From the NCBI GenBank assembly GCA_021324445.1, contig JAJPJC010000470.1, positions 1 through 62,453 on the forward strand: a DNA stretch of 62,453 nucleotides, given 5' to 3'. The notes under the pieces are model-generated. The model saw nothing but the letters and a program-made list of their open reading frames with translations, ran no database searches and was not told the origin of the DNA. A program made the position numbers and the translations under genes. Each line of letters begins with the position of its first letter. Position 1 is the stretch's first letter. The stretch is from Isosphaeraceae bacterium (GTDB taxonomy: Bacteria > Planctomycetota > Planctomycetia > Isosphaerales > Isosphaeraceae). Positions 50,558 to 60,100 of this stretch are shown here, one piece after another.

Positions 50558-51445
50558 GGGCGCCTCTGGGTCACGGGGAGCCGATGCGAGTGGGGAGTCG
50601 GGACCAACCGCAGTCCTGGTGAGCCACGCCGCCGGGTCGGCGCCCGGCTCGTCCCGCCGGATCCGATCGCTGATCTGGGGAATCCGCTCAGCACACGACG
50701 ATCCCGGCGCGGCGGCGCGGGGTCGCGCGCCAGAGCTGTCGCGGGTATCGATCCAGGACTCAGCGGACCGACCGCCCGGTGAATCGGCGTCGGGCCGCGC
50801 TTCGGGGCCTTGACCTCGATTGAGGGATCATCATGGTTGATGCTGCATCGTCGAGCGCGCCACCCGCGTCGCGCGCCGGCGCTTCGCCGGCTCGGTGAGG
50901 TCTCGGGGTTCGCCGGGGTGGCTACGCCGCGGGAGCGGGCCCAGGGACGGGCGTCGTTCCGCGCAAGCGTCCTAAACCTTCTTTCGAGGTAACGGCGATC
51001 CGAGCGTCACGTTTTTTCCGATCGCGGCTGATCCCACCCGGATGCCGCGACGATCCGGCGGGCCGGCCGGATCGGATCCTGAAGCGGCGCCGCAACGACC
51101 TCTTGCAGGCCCGACGCCGCGTTTTCTGATCGCGTGATCACGAGCTGCGTGAGCCCGGGGGCGCGGGAGCCGGCCCGCCGCGCCGGGGCGGACGAGTCGC
51201 CATTGTGAAGCTAGGGCGCGATTTGATTCAAAAAAACAACACGATGAGGCGGCCGTTCGGCGATGATTGACTGGCAGAAACCGGCGCGTTAAGCTGGCGC
51301 CCGATTTGTTCGATCGGGCCGCAATCCCTGTCGAATGATCGCGTGTTGTGACGTAGTAAATAGTGGAACCCCAATGTATTGAGTAAAACGGCACTCCGAG
51401 GCATCGAGGGCCGGGCAGACGACCATCCATGGAGTATCTGCGCTG
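50558..51445. promoter_or_regulatory. Long divergent intergenic region with promoter candidates
   Basis: This 888-bp gap separates two divergent genes and contains no convincing coding sequence. The left two thirds are GC-rich with no clear structure. From about 51210 it becomes A+T-richer. TTGACT at 51267-51272 followed after 17 bp by TAAGCT is a weak sigma-70-like pair. GTAGTAAATAGTGGAACC near 51353-51370 is another candidate. The promoter of the sugar transferase gene at 51446 is probably here, as is that of the giant protein on the other strand. Confidence 0.4.
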
Positions 51446-52180
51446 ATGAGCACCGTGACTCCCCTGAACTCGGCCCCGTTCCCCAGCGCGGCCATCGCTC
51501 AGGATGAGCCCGAGTCCCTCCAGTGGGTCCCCCCGCTGACCGATCGCCGCGACCGGATGAAGGCGCTGCGGTTGCTGGTCAAGCGAACCATCGACCTGGT
51601 CGGGGCCACTGTCGGCCTGCTGCTCCTCGCGCCGTTGATGTTCCTGATCGGAGTGTTGATCCGGCTGGACTCCCGCGGTCCGGCTCTGTTCCGGCAGGTG
51701 CGGCTGGGTTATCGCGGCCGGCCGTTCTGGATGCTCAAGTTTCGGACGATGACGGTCGACGCCGAGGCGAAACTGGGCGACCTGGAAGAGAGCAATGAAT
51801 CTCACGGCGGCGTCTTGTTCAAGCTCAGCAATGACCCGCGGGTCACGCGGCTGGGAGCCCTGTTGCGCCGCACCAGCCTGGACGAGCTGCCCCAATTGAT
51901 CAACGTGCTCCGCGGCGAGATGAGCCTGGTCGGGCCCCGGCCGCTCCAGGTCCGCGACAGCGACCGGCTGGCGGCCTTGAATCCGCGGGGATACCAGGGT
52001 CGCCTCCAGGTCCCACCCGGCGTGACCGGTCCGTGGCAAATCAGTGGCCGGAAAGATGTGGATTATCAGCGCATGATCCAGCTCGATCTCGATTACGTCG
52101 GAAGCTGGTCGCTCGGCAGCGACTTGTGGATCCTCCTCAAGACGTTCTTCGTCGTGCTGCTGGGCAAGGGCGCCTATTAA
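51446..52180 (+). CDS. Initiating sugar (phospho)transferase, WcaJ/PglC type
   Basis: The 244-residue product has a membrane segment at about residues 45-70 (VGATVGLLLLAPLMFLIGVL) and the polyprenyl-phosphate sugar-1-phosphate transferase motifs FRQVRLGYRGRPFWMLKFRT, DELPQLINVLRGEMSLVGP and PGVTGPWQISGR. This short form corresponds to the catalytic half of WcaJ/WbaP and to PglC. It should transfer a sugar 1-phosphate to undecaprenyl phosphate, starting glycan assembly. It is the first gene after a long regulatory gap, so likely heads a new transcript. Confidence 0.92.
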   Translation: MSTVTPLNSAPFPSAAIAQDEPESLQWVPPLTDRRDRMKALRLLVKRTIDLVGATVGLLLLAPLMFLIGVLIRLDSRGPALFRQVRLGYRGRPFWMLKFRTMTVDAEAKLGDLEESNESHGGVLFKLSNDPRVTRLGALLRRTSLDELPQLINVLRGEMSLVGPRPLQVRDSDRLAALNPRGYQGRLQVPPGVTGPWQISGRKDVDYQRMIQLDLDYVGSWSLGSDLWILLKTFFVVLLGKGAY

Positions 52181-52192
52181 GTGTGACGGGGC

Positions 52193-52297
52193 GGGTGGCG
52201 GGTGGCGCGGGGCGGGACAAGGCCTGGGAGCGGGCCTCGCATTTTCCCGCCCCGCGCCACCCGCCACTCAGCTGTCCGAGTCCTCTCCCGCCACCCG
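52193..52297. repeat. Heptamer-armed inverted repeat, GGGTGGC class (copy K)
   Basis: The left arm at 52193-52213 is GGGTGGC, GGGTGGC and GCGGGGC. The right arm at 52246-52267 is a perfect inverse of about 22 bp (CCCGCCCCGCGCCACCC and CGCCAC). A second right-hand array follows at about 52287-52301 (CCCGCCA twice). The left arm starts 12 bp after the stop at 52178-52180, and the right arrays end about 10 bp before the next start codon. The period is again 7 bp. Confidence 0.85.
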
Positions 52298-52310
52298 CCA
52301 CGAACAGACC

Positions 52311-52997
52311 ATGGCCGAATTTCGTTACCGCCGGTTTCGCCGCCCGTTCGACCCGCGGTGGCGGTTCATGACCGGCTTCCAGAACCCCGGGCGGATCCTC
52401 GACTTGGGATGCGGCCCCGGGAACAACTGCGCCAACTTCCGCCGGTTGTATCCCCAGGCCGAACTCTACGGGGTCGATGTCCTGGACCGGGGACCGGCCG
52501 GGATCGACTACCGCCGCGTCGATCTCAACGACGGGGAGCTGCCCTTCGACGACGCGTTCTTCGACATCATCACGATGACCCACGTCATCGAGCACCTCGA
52601 CCATCCCAACCGCATCGCCAAGGCGATCCACCGCATTCTGCGGTCCGGTGGCGGATTCTACGTGGAGACGCCCAACTGGACATCCACCCTGGTCCCCTCG
52701 TTCGGCTTCTGCCGGGAGCAGAGCAGTCCCTTCAACTTCTACGACGATCCCACCCATGTCCGGCCCTGGTCGAAGCATGGGCTCTTTGAGTTCCTCCGCG
52801 AGCAATGCCACCTGCGAGTCGAGGCCGTGGGGACGTGCCGGAACTGGGCGCGGGTGCCGCTGGACGTCCTCAAGCTGCCCCTGGCTGTGATCCGGCGGCG
52901 GCGGGCCGATCTCATTGGATCGTTCTGTAATCTTTATGGATGGTCCATCTTCGCGATTGGACTGAAGAGCGGTTCGGCGTCGGGCGCATCGGTATGA
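52311..52997 (+). CDS. Class I SAM-dependent methyltransferase
   Basis: The 228-residue product has LDLGCGPGNNCANFRRLYP near residue 33, VDVLDRG and the Methyltransf_11 motif FFDIITMTHVIEHLDHP near residue 83. The C-terminal region has a hydrophobic stretch. In a glycan operon it probably methylates a sugar. It overlaps the next gene by 4 bp. The N-terminus (MAEFRYRRFRRPFDPRW) is basic and short. An alternative role on a lipid carrier cannot be excluded. Confidence 0.82.
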   Translation: MAEFRYRRFRRPFDPRWRFMTGFQNPGRILDLGCGPGNNCANFRRLYPQAELYGVDVLDRGPAGIDYRRVDLNDGELPFDDAFFDIITMTHVIEHLDHPNRIAKAIHRILRSGGGFYVETPNWTSTLVPSFGFCREQSSPFNFYDDPTHVRPWSKHGLFEFLREQCHLRVEAVGTCRNWARVPLDVLKLPLAVIRRRRADLIGSFCNLYGWSIFAIGLKSGSASGASV

Positions 52998-54205
52998 AAC
53001 TGGTAACCGAACCCTACCTGCTGTTCGTCTGCGTGCCCATCACGATCGACCCCCAGGGGTGTCCCCACACCGATCCGCTGTGGGTCAAGGACCTGGCGCT
53101 GCACCTGGAGTACATCGAGGACATGGCCCTGGCCTGCCCGGTGGTCCACGGGCCGCCCGGGCCGGGGACCCGGCCGCTGCCGCTGAGCGGGCCGCCGTTC
53201 GACCGGCTCAAGCTCGTGCCCCTGCCGGCGCCCCGCGGCCGGGTGGCCGCGTTGGTCGCGCTGCCGCAAGCGGTGGCGACGGCCTGGCGCGCCATCGGAA
53301 AGGCCCGGATCGTCCACACCGGGTTTGGCGGCTGGCCCTTGAACGAGGGCTGGATTGCCTGCCCGATCGCCAAGCTCCGCGGCAAGTTCCTGATGACCAA
53401 CATCGAGTCCTCATTCTGGCGTGCCACGCCCGGCGCCGCCTGGCACCGGCGGCTCCGCGGTTTCCTCGCCGAAACGCTGAACCGTTGGTGGGTCCGCGCC
53501 GCGGACCTGCGGTTCTTTACCTCCACCGGCTACCTGCGGGAGTTCCTGCCCCCCGGCGCGCCGCGGGCCCACGTCAACCCGGCCACCTGGGTGGACGACG
53601 AATGGATCGCCAGCCCGGCGGCCGCCGCCGCGCTGTGGGACCAGAAGACGGGCCCGGTCCGGCTGCTCTTCGCCGGGCGGTTGATCCCCCAGAAGGGGGT
53701 CCTGGAGCTGCTGGCGGCCGCCCGGACCGCCGGCCGGATGGGCGCGGAGCTGGACCTGACCGTCGTGGGTGAAGGTCCCCTGCGGGACGACTGTCTACAG
53801 GCCAGCCAGGAGCTGGCGGGGCCGGTGCGCCTCAGCGTGCTCGAACCGGTCTCCTGCGGTCTGCCGTTCTTCTCGCTGATTGGCCGCCAGGACGCGGTGC
53901 TGGTCCCCTCGCTCAGCGACGAACAGCCACGGGTGCTCTTCGATGCGATGTCCCAGGCGGTACCGGTGCTCGGCTCGGACACGGGGGGGATCCGGGAGGT
54001 CGTCGCGCCCGAGGCAACCGGTCGCCTGGTCCCCGCGGGCGACGTCGAAGCGCTGGCCGCAGCGATGGTCTGGGCCGCCCACAACCGCCCCACGCTCCGC
54101 GCGCTGGGGCTGCGGGGCCTCGAAGCGGTACGCGGTCGCACTCACCGGGCGATGCACCAGTCCCGCGGCGCGATCATCCGGCAGGCGCTCGATGGGCGGC
54201 CCTGA
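52994..54205 (+). CDS. Glycosyltransferase family 4
   Basis: The 403-residue product starts in the ATGA overlap with the methyltransferase gene. The C-terminal GT-B half has FAGRLIPQKGVLELL, VVGEGPLRDDC and DEQPRVLFDAMSQAVPVLGS, where the usual E-x7-E is replaced by D-x7-D. The family normally uses the second acidic residue to contact the donor sugar, so the exchange may be tolerated. It ends 22 bp before the convergent FHA gene. The start at 52940 is rejected because it shadows the methyltransferase gene. Confidence 0.82.
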   Translation: MKLVTEPYLLFVCVPITIDPQGCPHTDPLWVKDLALHLEYIEDMALACPVVHGPPGPGTRPLPLSGPPFDRLKLVPLPAPRGRVAALVALPQAVATAWRAIGKARIVHTGFGGWPLNEGWIACPIAKLRGKFLMTNIESSFWRATPGAAWHRRLRGFLAETLNRWWVRAADLRFFTSTGYLREFLPPGAPRAHVNPATWVDDEWIASPAAAAALWDQKTGPVRLLFAGRLIPQKGVLELLAAARTAGRMGAELDLTVVGEGPLRDDCLQASQELAGPVRLSVLEPVSCGLPFFSLIGRQDAVLVPSLSDEQPRVLFDAMSQAVPVLGSDTGGIREVVAPEATGRLVPAGDVEALAAAMVWAAHNRPTLRALGLRGLEAVRGRTHRAMHQSRGAIIRQALDGRP

Positions 54206-54226
54206 GCGAAGCGGGCGGCCGATCGC

Positions 54227-55747
54227 TTACGGAGCCCCGGGGATGAGCTTGAGGATCTTCTGCCAACTGGTCTCACGTTCCTGCTGGAGGGCGGCGATCC
54301 GCTGGTGGATCCACAGGAGGGCCTCACCTTCGTAAGGGGCAGGCTCTCGGGGGGTGCCCGCGGCGGCGGTGGTGCTGCCGTCCTGGGGTGGATCGCGGCG
54401 CGGGCTCGGCGGCAGTTTGGATGACGGCGGCGGTCCGGCCGCGGCCGCCACCGGTGGCAGGCTCGGGTCCTTCGTAGGCTCGCGCCGGCCGGCGGCGGCC
54501 AGGGGCGGCACCGCGGCGAGGCTCGGGTTCGGGGCCGCGCGGCGTTCGGGGCCCGCCGCCGCGGTGGCGCCGCCGGCGCGCGGGCCGGTCGGTCCCCGGG
54601 ATGAGTTGGCCAGCTCGCTCCGGAGGGCCTGGAGCTCCTCGGTGAGCTGATGGAGCCGGTCGAGCTCGTCGCGAATCACGTCCATCTGCTCGCGGTGCAT
54701 CGTGCCGAACATCCGGACCAGCATGCTCATGGCCTGCTGGAACTGGTCAAACATCTGCTGCTGCATCAGGCTGAATTGGTTGACCAGGGGCACCAGCACC
54801 GACTCGCTCGTGCCGGGCGGATTCAACGAGGCGGTGGTCGAGCCGGTCGAGGACAAGACCTCGACGCCAAACCCCGTCGCGACGATCGGAACCGGCAGGG
54901 TGTTCACCGGCGGCGGGTCGCCGGGCACCGGCTGGGCCTGATCCGGCTGAAGTAGGGACAAGCTCGCGGATCGACTCGACCGGGGCAGCCGGCCGGCCCC
55001 GGACGCCCGGCCGCGCGCCGCCATCCCGTCGGCCGATCCCCGGTCCCGGTCCCGGTTCCGGTACCGGACCCGCATCCGAATCCGATACTGCCCGATGCCC
55101 AGGACGTCGCCGTCGACCAAAACGTCGGTACGCACCGGCACCGCGTTGACGGTGATGCTCTGACCCCCGCGCAGGTCGACCACCCACAACCCCGCCGGCG
55201 TCCGCAGCAGGCTGGCGTGGAAGGCCGAGACGCTCGGGTCGGCCAGCCGATACTTGCACCCCTTGGCCGAGCCAATCAAGGACATCACGCGCCGCATCGG
55301 CCAGAACATCGACTGCGACGGGCCGTTGAGGAACTCCAGCGCCACCTCGGGCAGAGGCTCCCGGCCGTAGGTCTGCGCCACCAGGGGCGTGACCTCCGGG
55401 AACTCACACGGAGTCGCGACGGCGCCACCGGACCACCGGACCGTGAAGGGCCCGATGCCCAGGTGCTGACCCTCCCTCAGCCATCCGCTCTTCCGCAGGC
55501 CCGCTTCGGTCCGCGTTCCGGTCCGGCTCTCCAGGTCCATCCAGAACACCCATCCCCCGATCACCTGGAGGTAGACGTGCCGCCGGCTGACTTGGGGATT
55601 CTCCAGCAGCAGGTCGGTCCTGCGGTCGCGGCCGATCACCACGAACGGCTGCGACAGCCCCCGCAGCTCGGGTCCGGTCGACTCCGGCCCCTCGATGGTG
55701 AACAGGAGCGCGTCCTTGACCCCACAGGCATTCGAGAAGGACGTCAT
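54227..55747 (-). CDS. Protein with two FHA domains and a coiled coil
   Basis: The 506-residue product starts at the ATG complementary to 55745-55747. The first FHA domain (residues about 20-110) has IGRDRRTDLLLENPQVSRRH with the Gly-Arg and Ser-Arg-Arg-His pattern that binds phosphothreonine. A second, less canonical FHA (about 160-250) has LADPSVSAFHASLL. A helical segment near 330-390 (MFDQFQQAMSMLVRMF) could be a coiled coil, and the C-terminal 120 residues are Pro/Ala-rich and disordered. It likely assembles signalling or scaffold complexes under Ser/Thr kinase control (family knowledge). Its link to glycan export is only positional. Confidence 0.83.
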   Translation of the reverse strand: MTSFSNACGVKDALLFTIEGPESTGPELRGLSQPFVVIGRDRRTDLLLENPQVSRRHVYLQVIGGWVFWMDLESRTGTRTEAGLRKSGWLREGQHLGIGPFTVRWSGGAVATPCEFPEVTPLVAQTYGREPLPEVALEFLNGPSQSMFWPMRRVMSLIGSAKGCKYRLADPSVSAFHASLLRTPAGLWVVDLRGGQSITVNAVPVRTDVLVDGDVLGIGQYRIRMRVRYRNRDRDRGSADGMAARGRASGAGRLPRSSRSASLSLLQPDQAQPVPGDPPPVNTLPVPIVATGFGVEVLSSTGSTTASLNPPGTSESVLVPLVNQFSLMQQQMFDQFQQAMSMLVRMFGTMHREQMDVIRDELDRLHQLTEELQALRSELANSSRGPTGPRAGGATAAAGPERRAAPNPSLAAVPPLAAAGRREPTKDPSLPPVAAAAGPPPSSKLPPSPRRDPPQDGSTTAAAGTPREPAPYEGEALLWIHQRIAALQQERETSWQKILKLIPGAP

Positions 55748-55756
55748 GCGGATTGG

Positions 55757-55890
55757 TCCGTGGTCCGTGGTCCGTGGTCGGAGCCGCCGCTCCGGGGCGC
55801 TGCCGTTGCGCTTCTTCGAGTGCCTCAGCGTTCCCAGACCAACTGAGTCAGCCGGCGAAGCGAACAACGGACAACGGTCAGAAGGACAAA
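55757..55890. repeat. Heptamer-armed inverted repeat, TCCGTGG class (copy L)
   Basis: Three TCCGTGG units at 55757-55777 form the left arm; the right arm at about 55861-55890 is degenerate (AACAACG, GACAACG, GTCAGAA, GGACAAA). The core begins with the small hairpin GGAGCCGCCGCTCC at 55780-55793 and contains CGAGTGCCTCAGCG and GAGTCAGCC blocks shared with the copies at 61785 and 62063. The element lies directly upstream of the FHA gene, ten bases from its start codon. Confidence 0.88.
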
Positions 55891-56049
55891 ATACCATTAT
55901 CGACGGGACCGGTGCCGGCGTCCACGTGTGGATCGCCGGAAGCGACGGATGTGGGCGGCGACCACCGGAATCGGCTTGGATGATCGCACAGTCGCCGCGG
56001 CCTCCCAACCATGGCCTGCACCGGCCTGTCGGTCCATCCCTGGGGAGGC

Positions 56050-56055
56050 TATAAT
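56050..56055 (+). promoter_or_regulatory. Candidate -10 box upstream of rfbA
   Basis: A perfect TATAAT in a GC-rich context (GAGGCTATAATCCC), 177 bp before the rfbA start. No good -35 hexamer is seen at 17 bp. The rest of the 484-bp gap between the FHA gene and rfbA, apart from the repeat at 55757, shows no other feature. Confidence 0.45.
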
Positions 56056-56231
56056 CCCTGTCCTCGAATCCTCGAGTGCTTCGTGCCGGGCACCCGGCGC
56101 GGGCGGCTGGTCCCGGGTGGAACCGCCACCCGGCACCGTCCGTCCCTCCCTCACTGGTACGGCCGGCCGCGCCACCTGGGACTCGAGGACTTCAGGACGG
56201 CCAGCACAGCCAGCGAAAGGACTCACCAACC

Positions 56232-57101
56232 ATGTTTCGCAAAGGCATCATCCTGGCGGGCGGCCTGGGGACGCGGCTCTATCCGATCACCCGCGCCGTG
56301 AGCAAACAACTCCTGCCGATCTACGACAAACCGATGATCTATTACCCGCTGGCGACGCTGATGCTGGCGGGGATCCGCGAGGTCCTGCTGATCTCGACGC
56401 CGCAGGACATCGGCGGCTTCGAGCGGGCGCTGGGTGACGGCAGCCAGCTCGGGATCACGATCACCTACGCGGTCCAGCCCCACCCCGGCGGGTTGGCCCA
56501 GGCCTTCCTGATCGGCGCGGACTTCATCGGCGGGGACCCCGTGGCCTTGATCCTGGGCGATAATATCTTTTACGGCCAGGGGTTCCAGGGGATGCTCCAG
56601 CGCGCCTCGGCGCAGGAGAGCGGGGCGACGGTCTTCGCCTACCCAGTCAAGGATCCGCAGCGCTACGGCGTGGTCGAGTTCGACGCCCAATGGCGGGCCC
56701 TGTCGATCGAGGAGAAGCCGTCCCGGCCGAAGTCGCACTACGCGGTGACGGGGCTGTACTTCTACGACAACCAGGTCCAAGAGATCGCACGCCGGCTGAA
56801 GCCCTCGCCGCGCGGCGAGCTGGAGATCACCGATGTCAACCGCGTCTACCTCAGTCGCGGCCAGCTCCGGGTCGAGGTCTTCAGCCGCGGCTTCGCCTGG
56901 CTCGACACGGGGACGACCGAGTCGCTGATCCAGGCGGCCAATTATGTCGAAGCCATCGAATCCCGCCAGGGTCTGAAGATCGCCTGCATCGAGGAAGTGG
57001 CCTACCGCATGGGCTTCATCACGGCCGAGCAACTGGAACACCTGGCCGCGCGCATCCCCAATGAGTATGGGGCCTATCTCAAGGCGATCGTGCGGGAATA
57101 G
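56232..57101 (+). CDS. rfbA: Glucose-1-phosphate thymidylyltransferase
   Basis: The 289-residue product has the RmlA signature ILAGGLGTRLYPITRAVSKQ (residues 7-26), KPMIYYPL and LGDNIFYGQGF. It makes dTDP-glucose, the first step to dTDP-rhamnose and other dTDP-deoxysugars; RfbC is at 39706. Length is normal for the family. It stands alone on the plus strand between two minus-strand genes, with its own probable promoter. The frame extends to 56076, but ATG 56232 gives the standard RmlA start. Confidence 0.93.
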   Translation: MFRKGIILAGGLGTRLYPITRAVSKQLLPIYDKPMIYYPLATLMLAGIREVLLISTPQDIGGFERALGDGSQLGITITYAVQPHPGGLAQAFLIGADFIGGDPVALILGDNIFYGQGFQGMLQRASAQESGATVFAYPVKDPQRYGVVEFDAQWRALSIEEKPSRPKSHYAVTGLYFYDNQVQEIARRLKPSPRGELEITDVNRVYLSRGQLRVEVFSRGFAWLDTGTTESLIQAANYVEAIESRQGLKIACIEEVAYRMGFITAEQLEHLAARIPNEYGAYLKAIVRE

Positions 57102-57107
57102 CGGACA

Positions 57108-57191
57108 GTCGCCGGCTGGAGCCGGCGGCCCCGACAACGACACGGACCCCCCCGCCCTTCCTGTAGGAGCCGGCTCCGTCGGCCGATCTTC
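57108..57191. repeat. Imperfect inverted repeat, GACGGAGCCG class (copy I)
   Basis: GTCGCCGGCTGGAGCCGGCG at 57108-57127 and, inversely, GTAGGAGCCGGCTCCGTCGG near 57162-57181 lie in the 93-bp gap between the convergent rfbA and TPR genes. The unit is related to those at 36715 and 45072 and could act as a terminator for both genes. Confidence 0.75.
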
Positions 57192-57194
57192 ACT

Positions 57195-60100
57195 TCACGA
57201 CGAGCCCAGCTCATCGAGCACCTTCTGGTAGGGCGCCTTCTCGAGCTGGTGCAGCCCGCTGGGCAATCCCAGGGACTTGGCGGTCTCCAGGCACTTCTTG
57301 GCCTTGGGCTTGTCCTTGACGTGGAGATAGGCCTGCGCCAGGTGGAACCACTTGGATGAGGTGGGGGCGGCCTTGACGGCGGTCTCGAGGTCGGCGATGG
57401 CGCGGGGGCCGTCGCCGGCGATCAAGTAGACGACGCCCCGGGTGTCGAGGAAATCCGGCAGGGGGCCCTTGAGCTTGATCGCCTTGTCGATCAGGTCCAG
57501 GGCTTCCTTCGAGCGGCGGTCCTTCAGGGCGATCAGCCAGGCGAGGTTGTTGGAGGCGACCCCGTCGCGATCGTTCATCTCGATGATCTTGCCGTAGAGG
57601 ATCTCGGCCTTTTTGTACTCGCCCAGCCGCTCGTAGAGGTTGGCCAGACCGACCATGATCCGGGTGGCCTTGGGATCCTGGGCCACCCCCTGCTCCAGCC
57701 AGTTGATGACCCGTTTGAACTGCGCCGGATCGACCTTGGAGTCGTCCCCGTCGGCGGGGAAGAGGAGGGCCATGCAGGTCATGGCCACGACTTCCCGATT
57801 GCGAGGGTCGGCCCAGAGCGGCGCACAGGTGTCGAGAGCGGCCTGGAGCTGATGGCGGCGGCCGAGGAACCGGGCCAGCTCGAGCTTGGTCGGGAGGTCG
57901 CCGGCCTCGGTGGCCAGCCGGCGGTAGAACTTCTCGGCCAGCTCGTCCTGCTTGAGGCTCTCCGCCTGCTTGGCCAGGGTCTGGATGAAGACGGGGGCGA
58001 GCTTGGGGCGCTCCAGGAAGGACCGGAGCAGGTCCGCCGCCTCGCCGAGCTGGCCCGCCGCCCGGCGGAGCTCCACCTCAAAGACCACCGTCTGCAGCGC
58101 CTCGGGCGGGAGCTGCTTGACCAGGTCCCGCGCCTCGGCCAATTCGGGATCCGCGGCGGTGCCGGGCTTGCTGTGGCGGAGCAGGGCATCGACAAAGAGG
58201 GTCAGATCCCTGGGCCGGCGGTTGATCGTCGCCTGGTCGCGCGCGTTCTCGGTCCGAAGGATGAGATCGCGGTACTGCGCGCGGGCCTTGGGCCAATCGC
58301 CGGCGGTCTCGAGCAGCCGGGCCAGCAGGAGCCGTTCGTCGGGGTTGGCCAGGTTGCGACCAATCAGCGACTCGAGGATCTCGATCGCGCGCCGGCGGTG
58401 CTGGGGGTCGCCCTGGGCGGCGAGCACGCGGGCCAGGACCCGCTGGTCCTCGAGGTCCTCACCGGCGGCGCTCTCCTGGCCGGCCGGCTGGAAGAGGTCC
58501 AGGGCCCGGGCTCTCTTGGCCGGATCGCTGGAGGCGATGTAGACCTGGGCGAGACTGCGCCTGGCCCAGGCGGCCGTCGCGGCGGACGTGGCCGTGTTGG
58601 CCCGCTGGAGCAGTTCACCGAGCTGCTTCTCGGCCTCGGCGACCTGGTTGGTGCGGAGGAGGAAGTCCGTGAGCCGCCGCGCCACCAGGAGCGGGTCGCC
58701 GGCGTCGGCCTGCGCCTTGGCGTACCAGCTCCGCGCTTCGGCATACCATTTCTTCACCGGCTCCTCGGTCGGGCCCTTCTCGTAAGCTTTGCCCACCACT
58801 TCGCAGCACAGGGCCAGGGCCATCGGATCCTTGGGCAGGTTGGCCACCGCCTCCTGGACGGTCTTCTCGGCCTTGTCCAGGTGATTGGTCCGGACCAAGA
58901 AATCGACCAGGGCGATCCACCGCTGGGGATCGTTCTTGGCCAGGTCGACCGCCCGGCGCAGCTCGGTCTCGGCCGCGGGGAGCTTCCCGCCGTCCGCCAG
59001 GATCTGGGCCAGCCAGAGCCGTTCCTGGAAGTCCTCGGGCCGGGCGGCCACCGCCTTGCGCGCGATCTCCTCGGCCTGGTGGAAGTCGCGGCTGGCCAGG
59101 GCCATTTGCGCCGTGAACCGTCCCAGGTCGCTGGCGACCGAGGTCCCCGCGGGCATCCGGTTGAGCAGCTCCAGCGCCTCGTGGCCCCTGCCGGCGGCGA
59201 AGAGAAGCTGGACCGTGCGGCGGACCAGCGTCGGGTTGCGCAGACCCAGCTCGATGGCCCGGCGGTAGGACGCGATCAGGCCCTCCTGCTGCTCGCGGAT
59301 GCGCGTTGGGTCGGCCTTGGTCTGGACCAGGTCCTCCAGCTCCTGCTCGTCCAGCTCGGCCTGAACCGTGGGGACGACGGACCAATCCGGGCGGCTGGCC
59401 TTGAGCTGGCGGAGGATCGCCTGGGCCTCGATCCGCAGCCGCCGGGCCGCGGCCGGCTCGCCGCTGCGCCGGGCCTGCCAGAGCAGGTACCGCGCCCGGA
59501 AACAGCGGGCCCACGATCCCTCGATCCGCTCGATCTCCGTGAGTTGCTTCTCGATCTCCGCCGGTTTGTCGGCCTGGAAGGCCAGCTCCAGGAGGTGGAT
59601 CCGCGCGTCCAGATCGTCGGGCTCCTGAGCGGCCAGCAGCGACCAGATCCGGCCGGCCCCCGGCTGGTCCTGCTGCCGGCTCAGCTCCTGGGCCAACACG
59701 GTGAGCAACCGGCCGCGGTCGTCCCGGGAGAAAGCGTCGAGCCCCTGGGCCAGGTCGTTCAAGACCGCGACGACCCGCGGCCCCCCCTGGAGCACCGCGA
59801 GTTCCGCGCGGCCGATCCGCAGCTCGACCCGATCGCCGAACTGCCGCTGGGCCTGGTCCAGCAGGGCCAGGGCCTCGGCGTACCGGCGCTGGCGCCCCAG
59901 CAGCTCGGCCTCGACGACCCAGGGCTCAATATTCTTGGGGAACCGGGTGCGGGCCGCCGCCAGTTGCTCCCTGGCCTTGGCGAGCTCGCCCCGCTCGGTC
60001 AGGGCCTGGATCCGCAGCAAGACCGGCCGGATCGACTCGGGCGCCGCCCGGGCCGCCGCGGCGATCAGGCTGTCCACCTCGCCCCAGTTGCGCCGGGCCG

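Noticed and set aside
50810..50992. Small open frame of 60 codons in the divergent gap
   Set aside because: No ribosome-binding site, an Arg/Ala-rich composition and no family resemblance; probably chance in GC-rich DNA.
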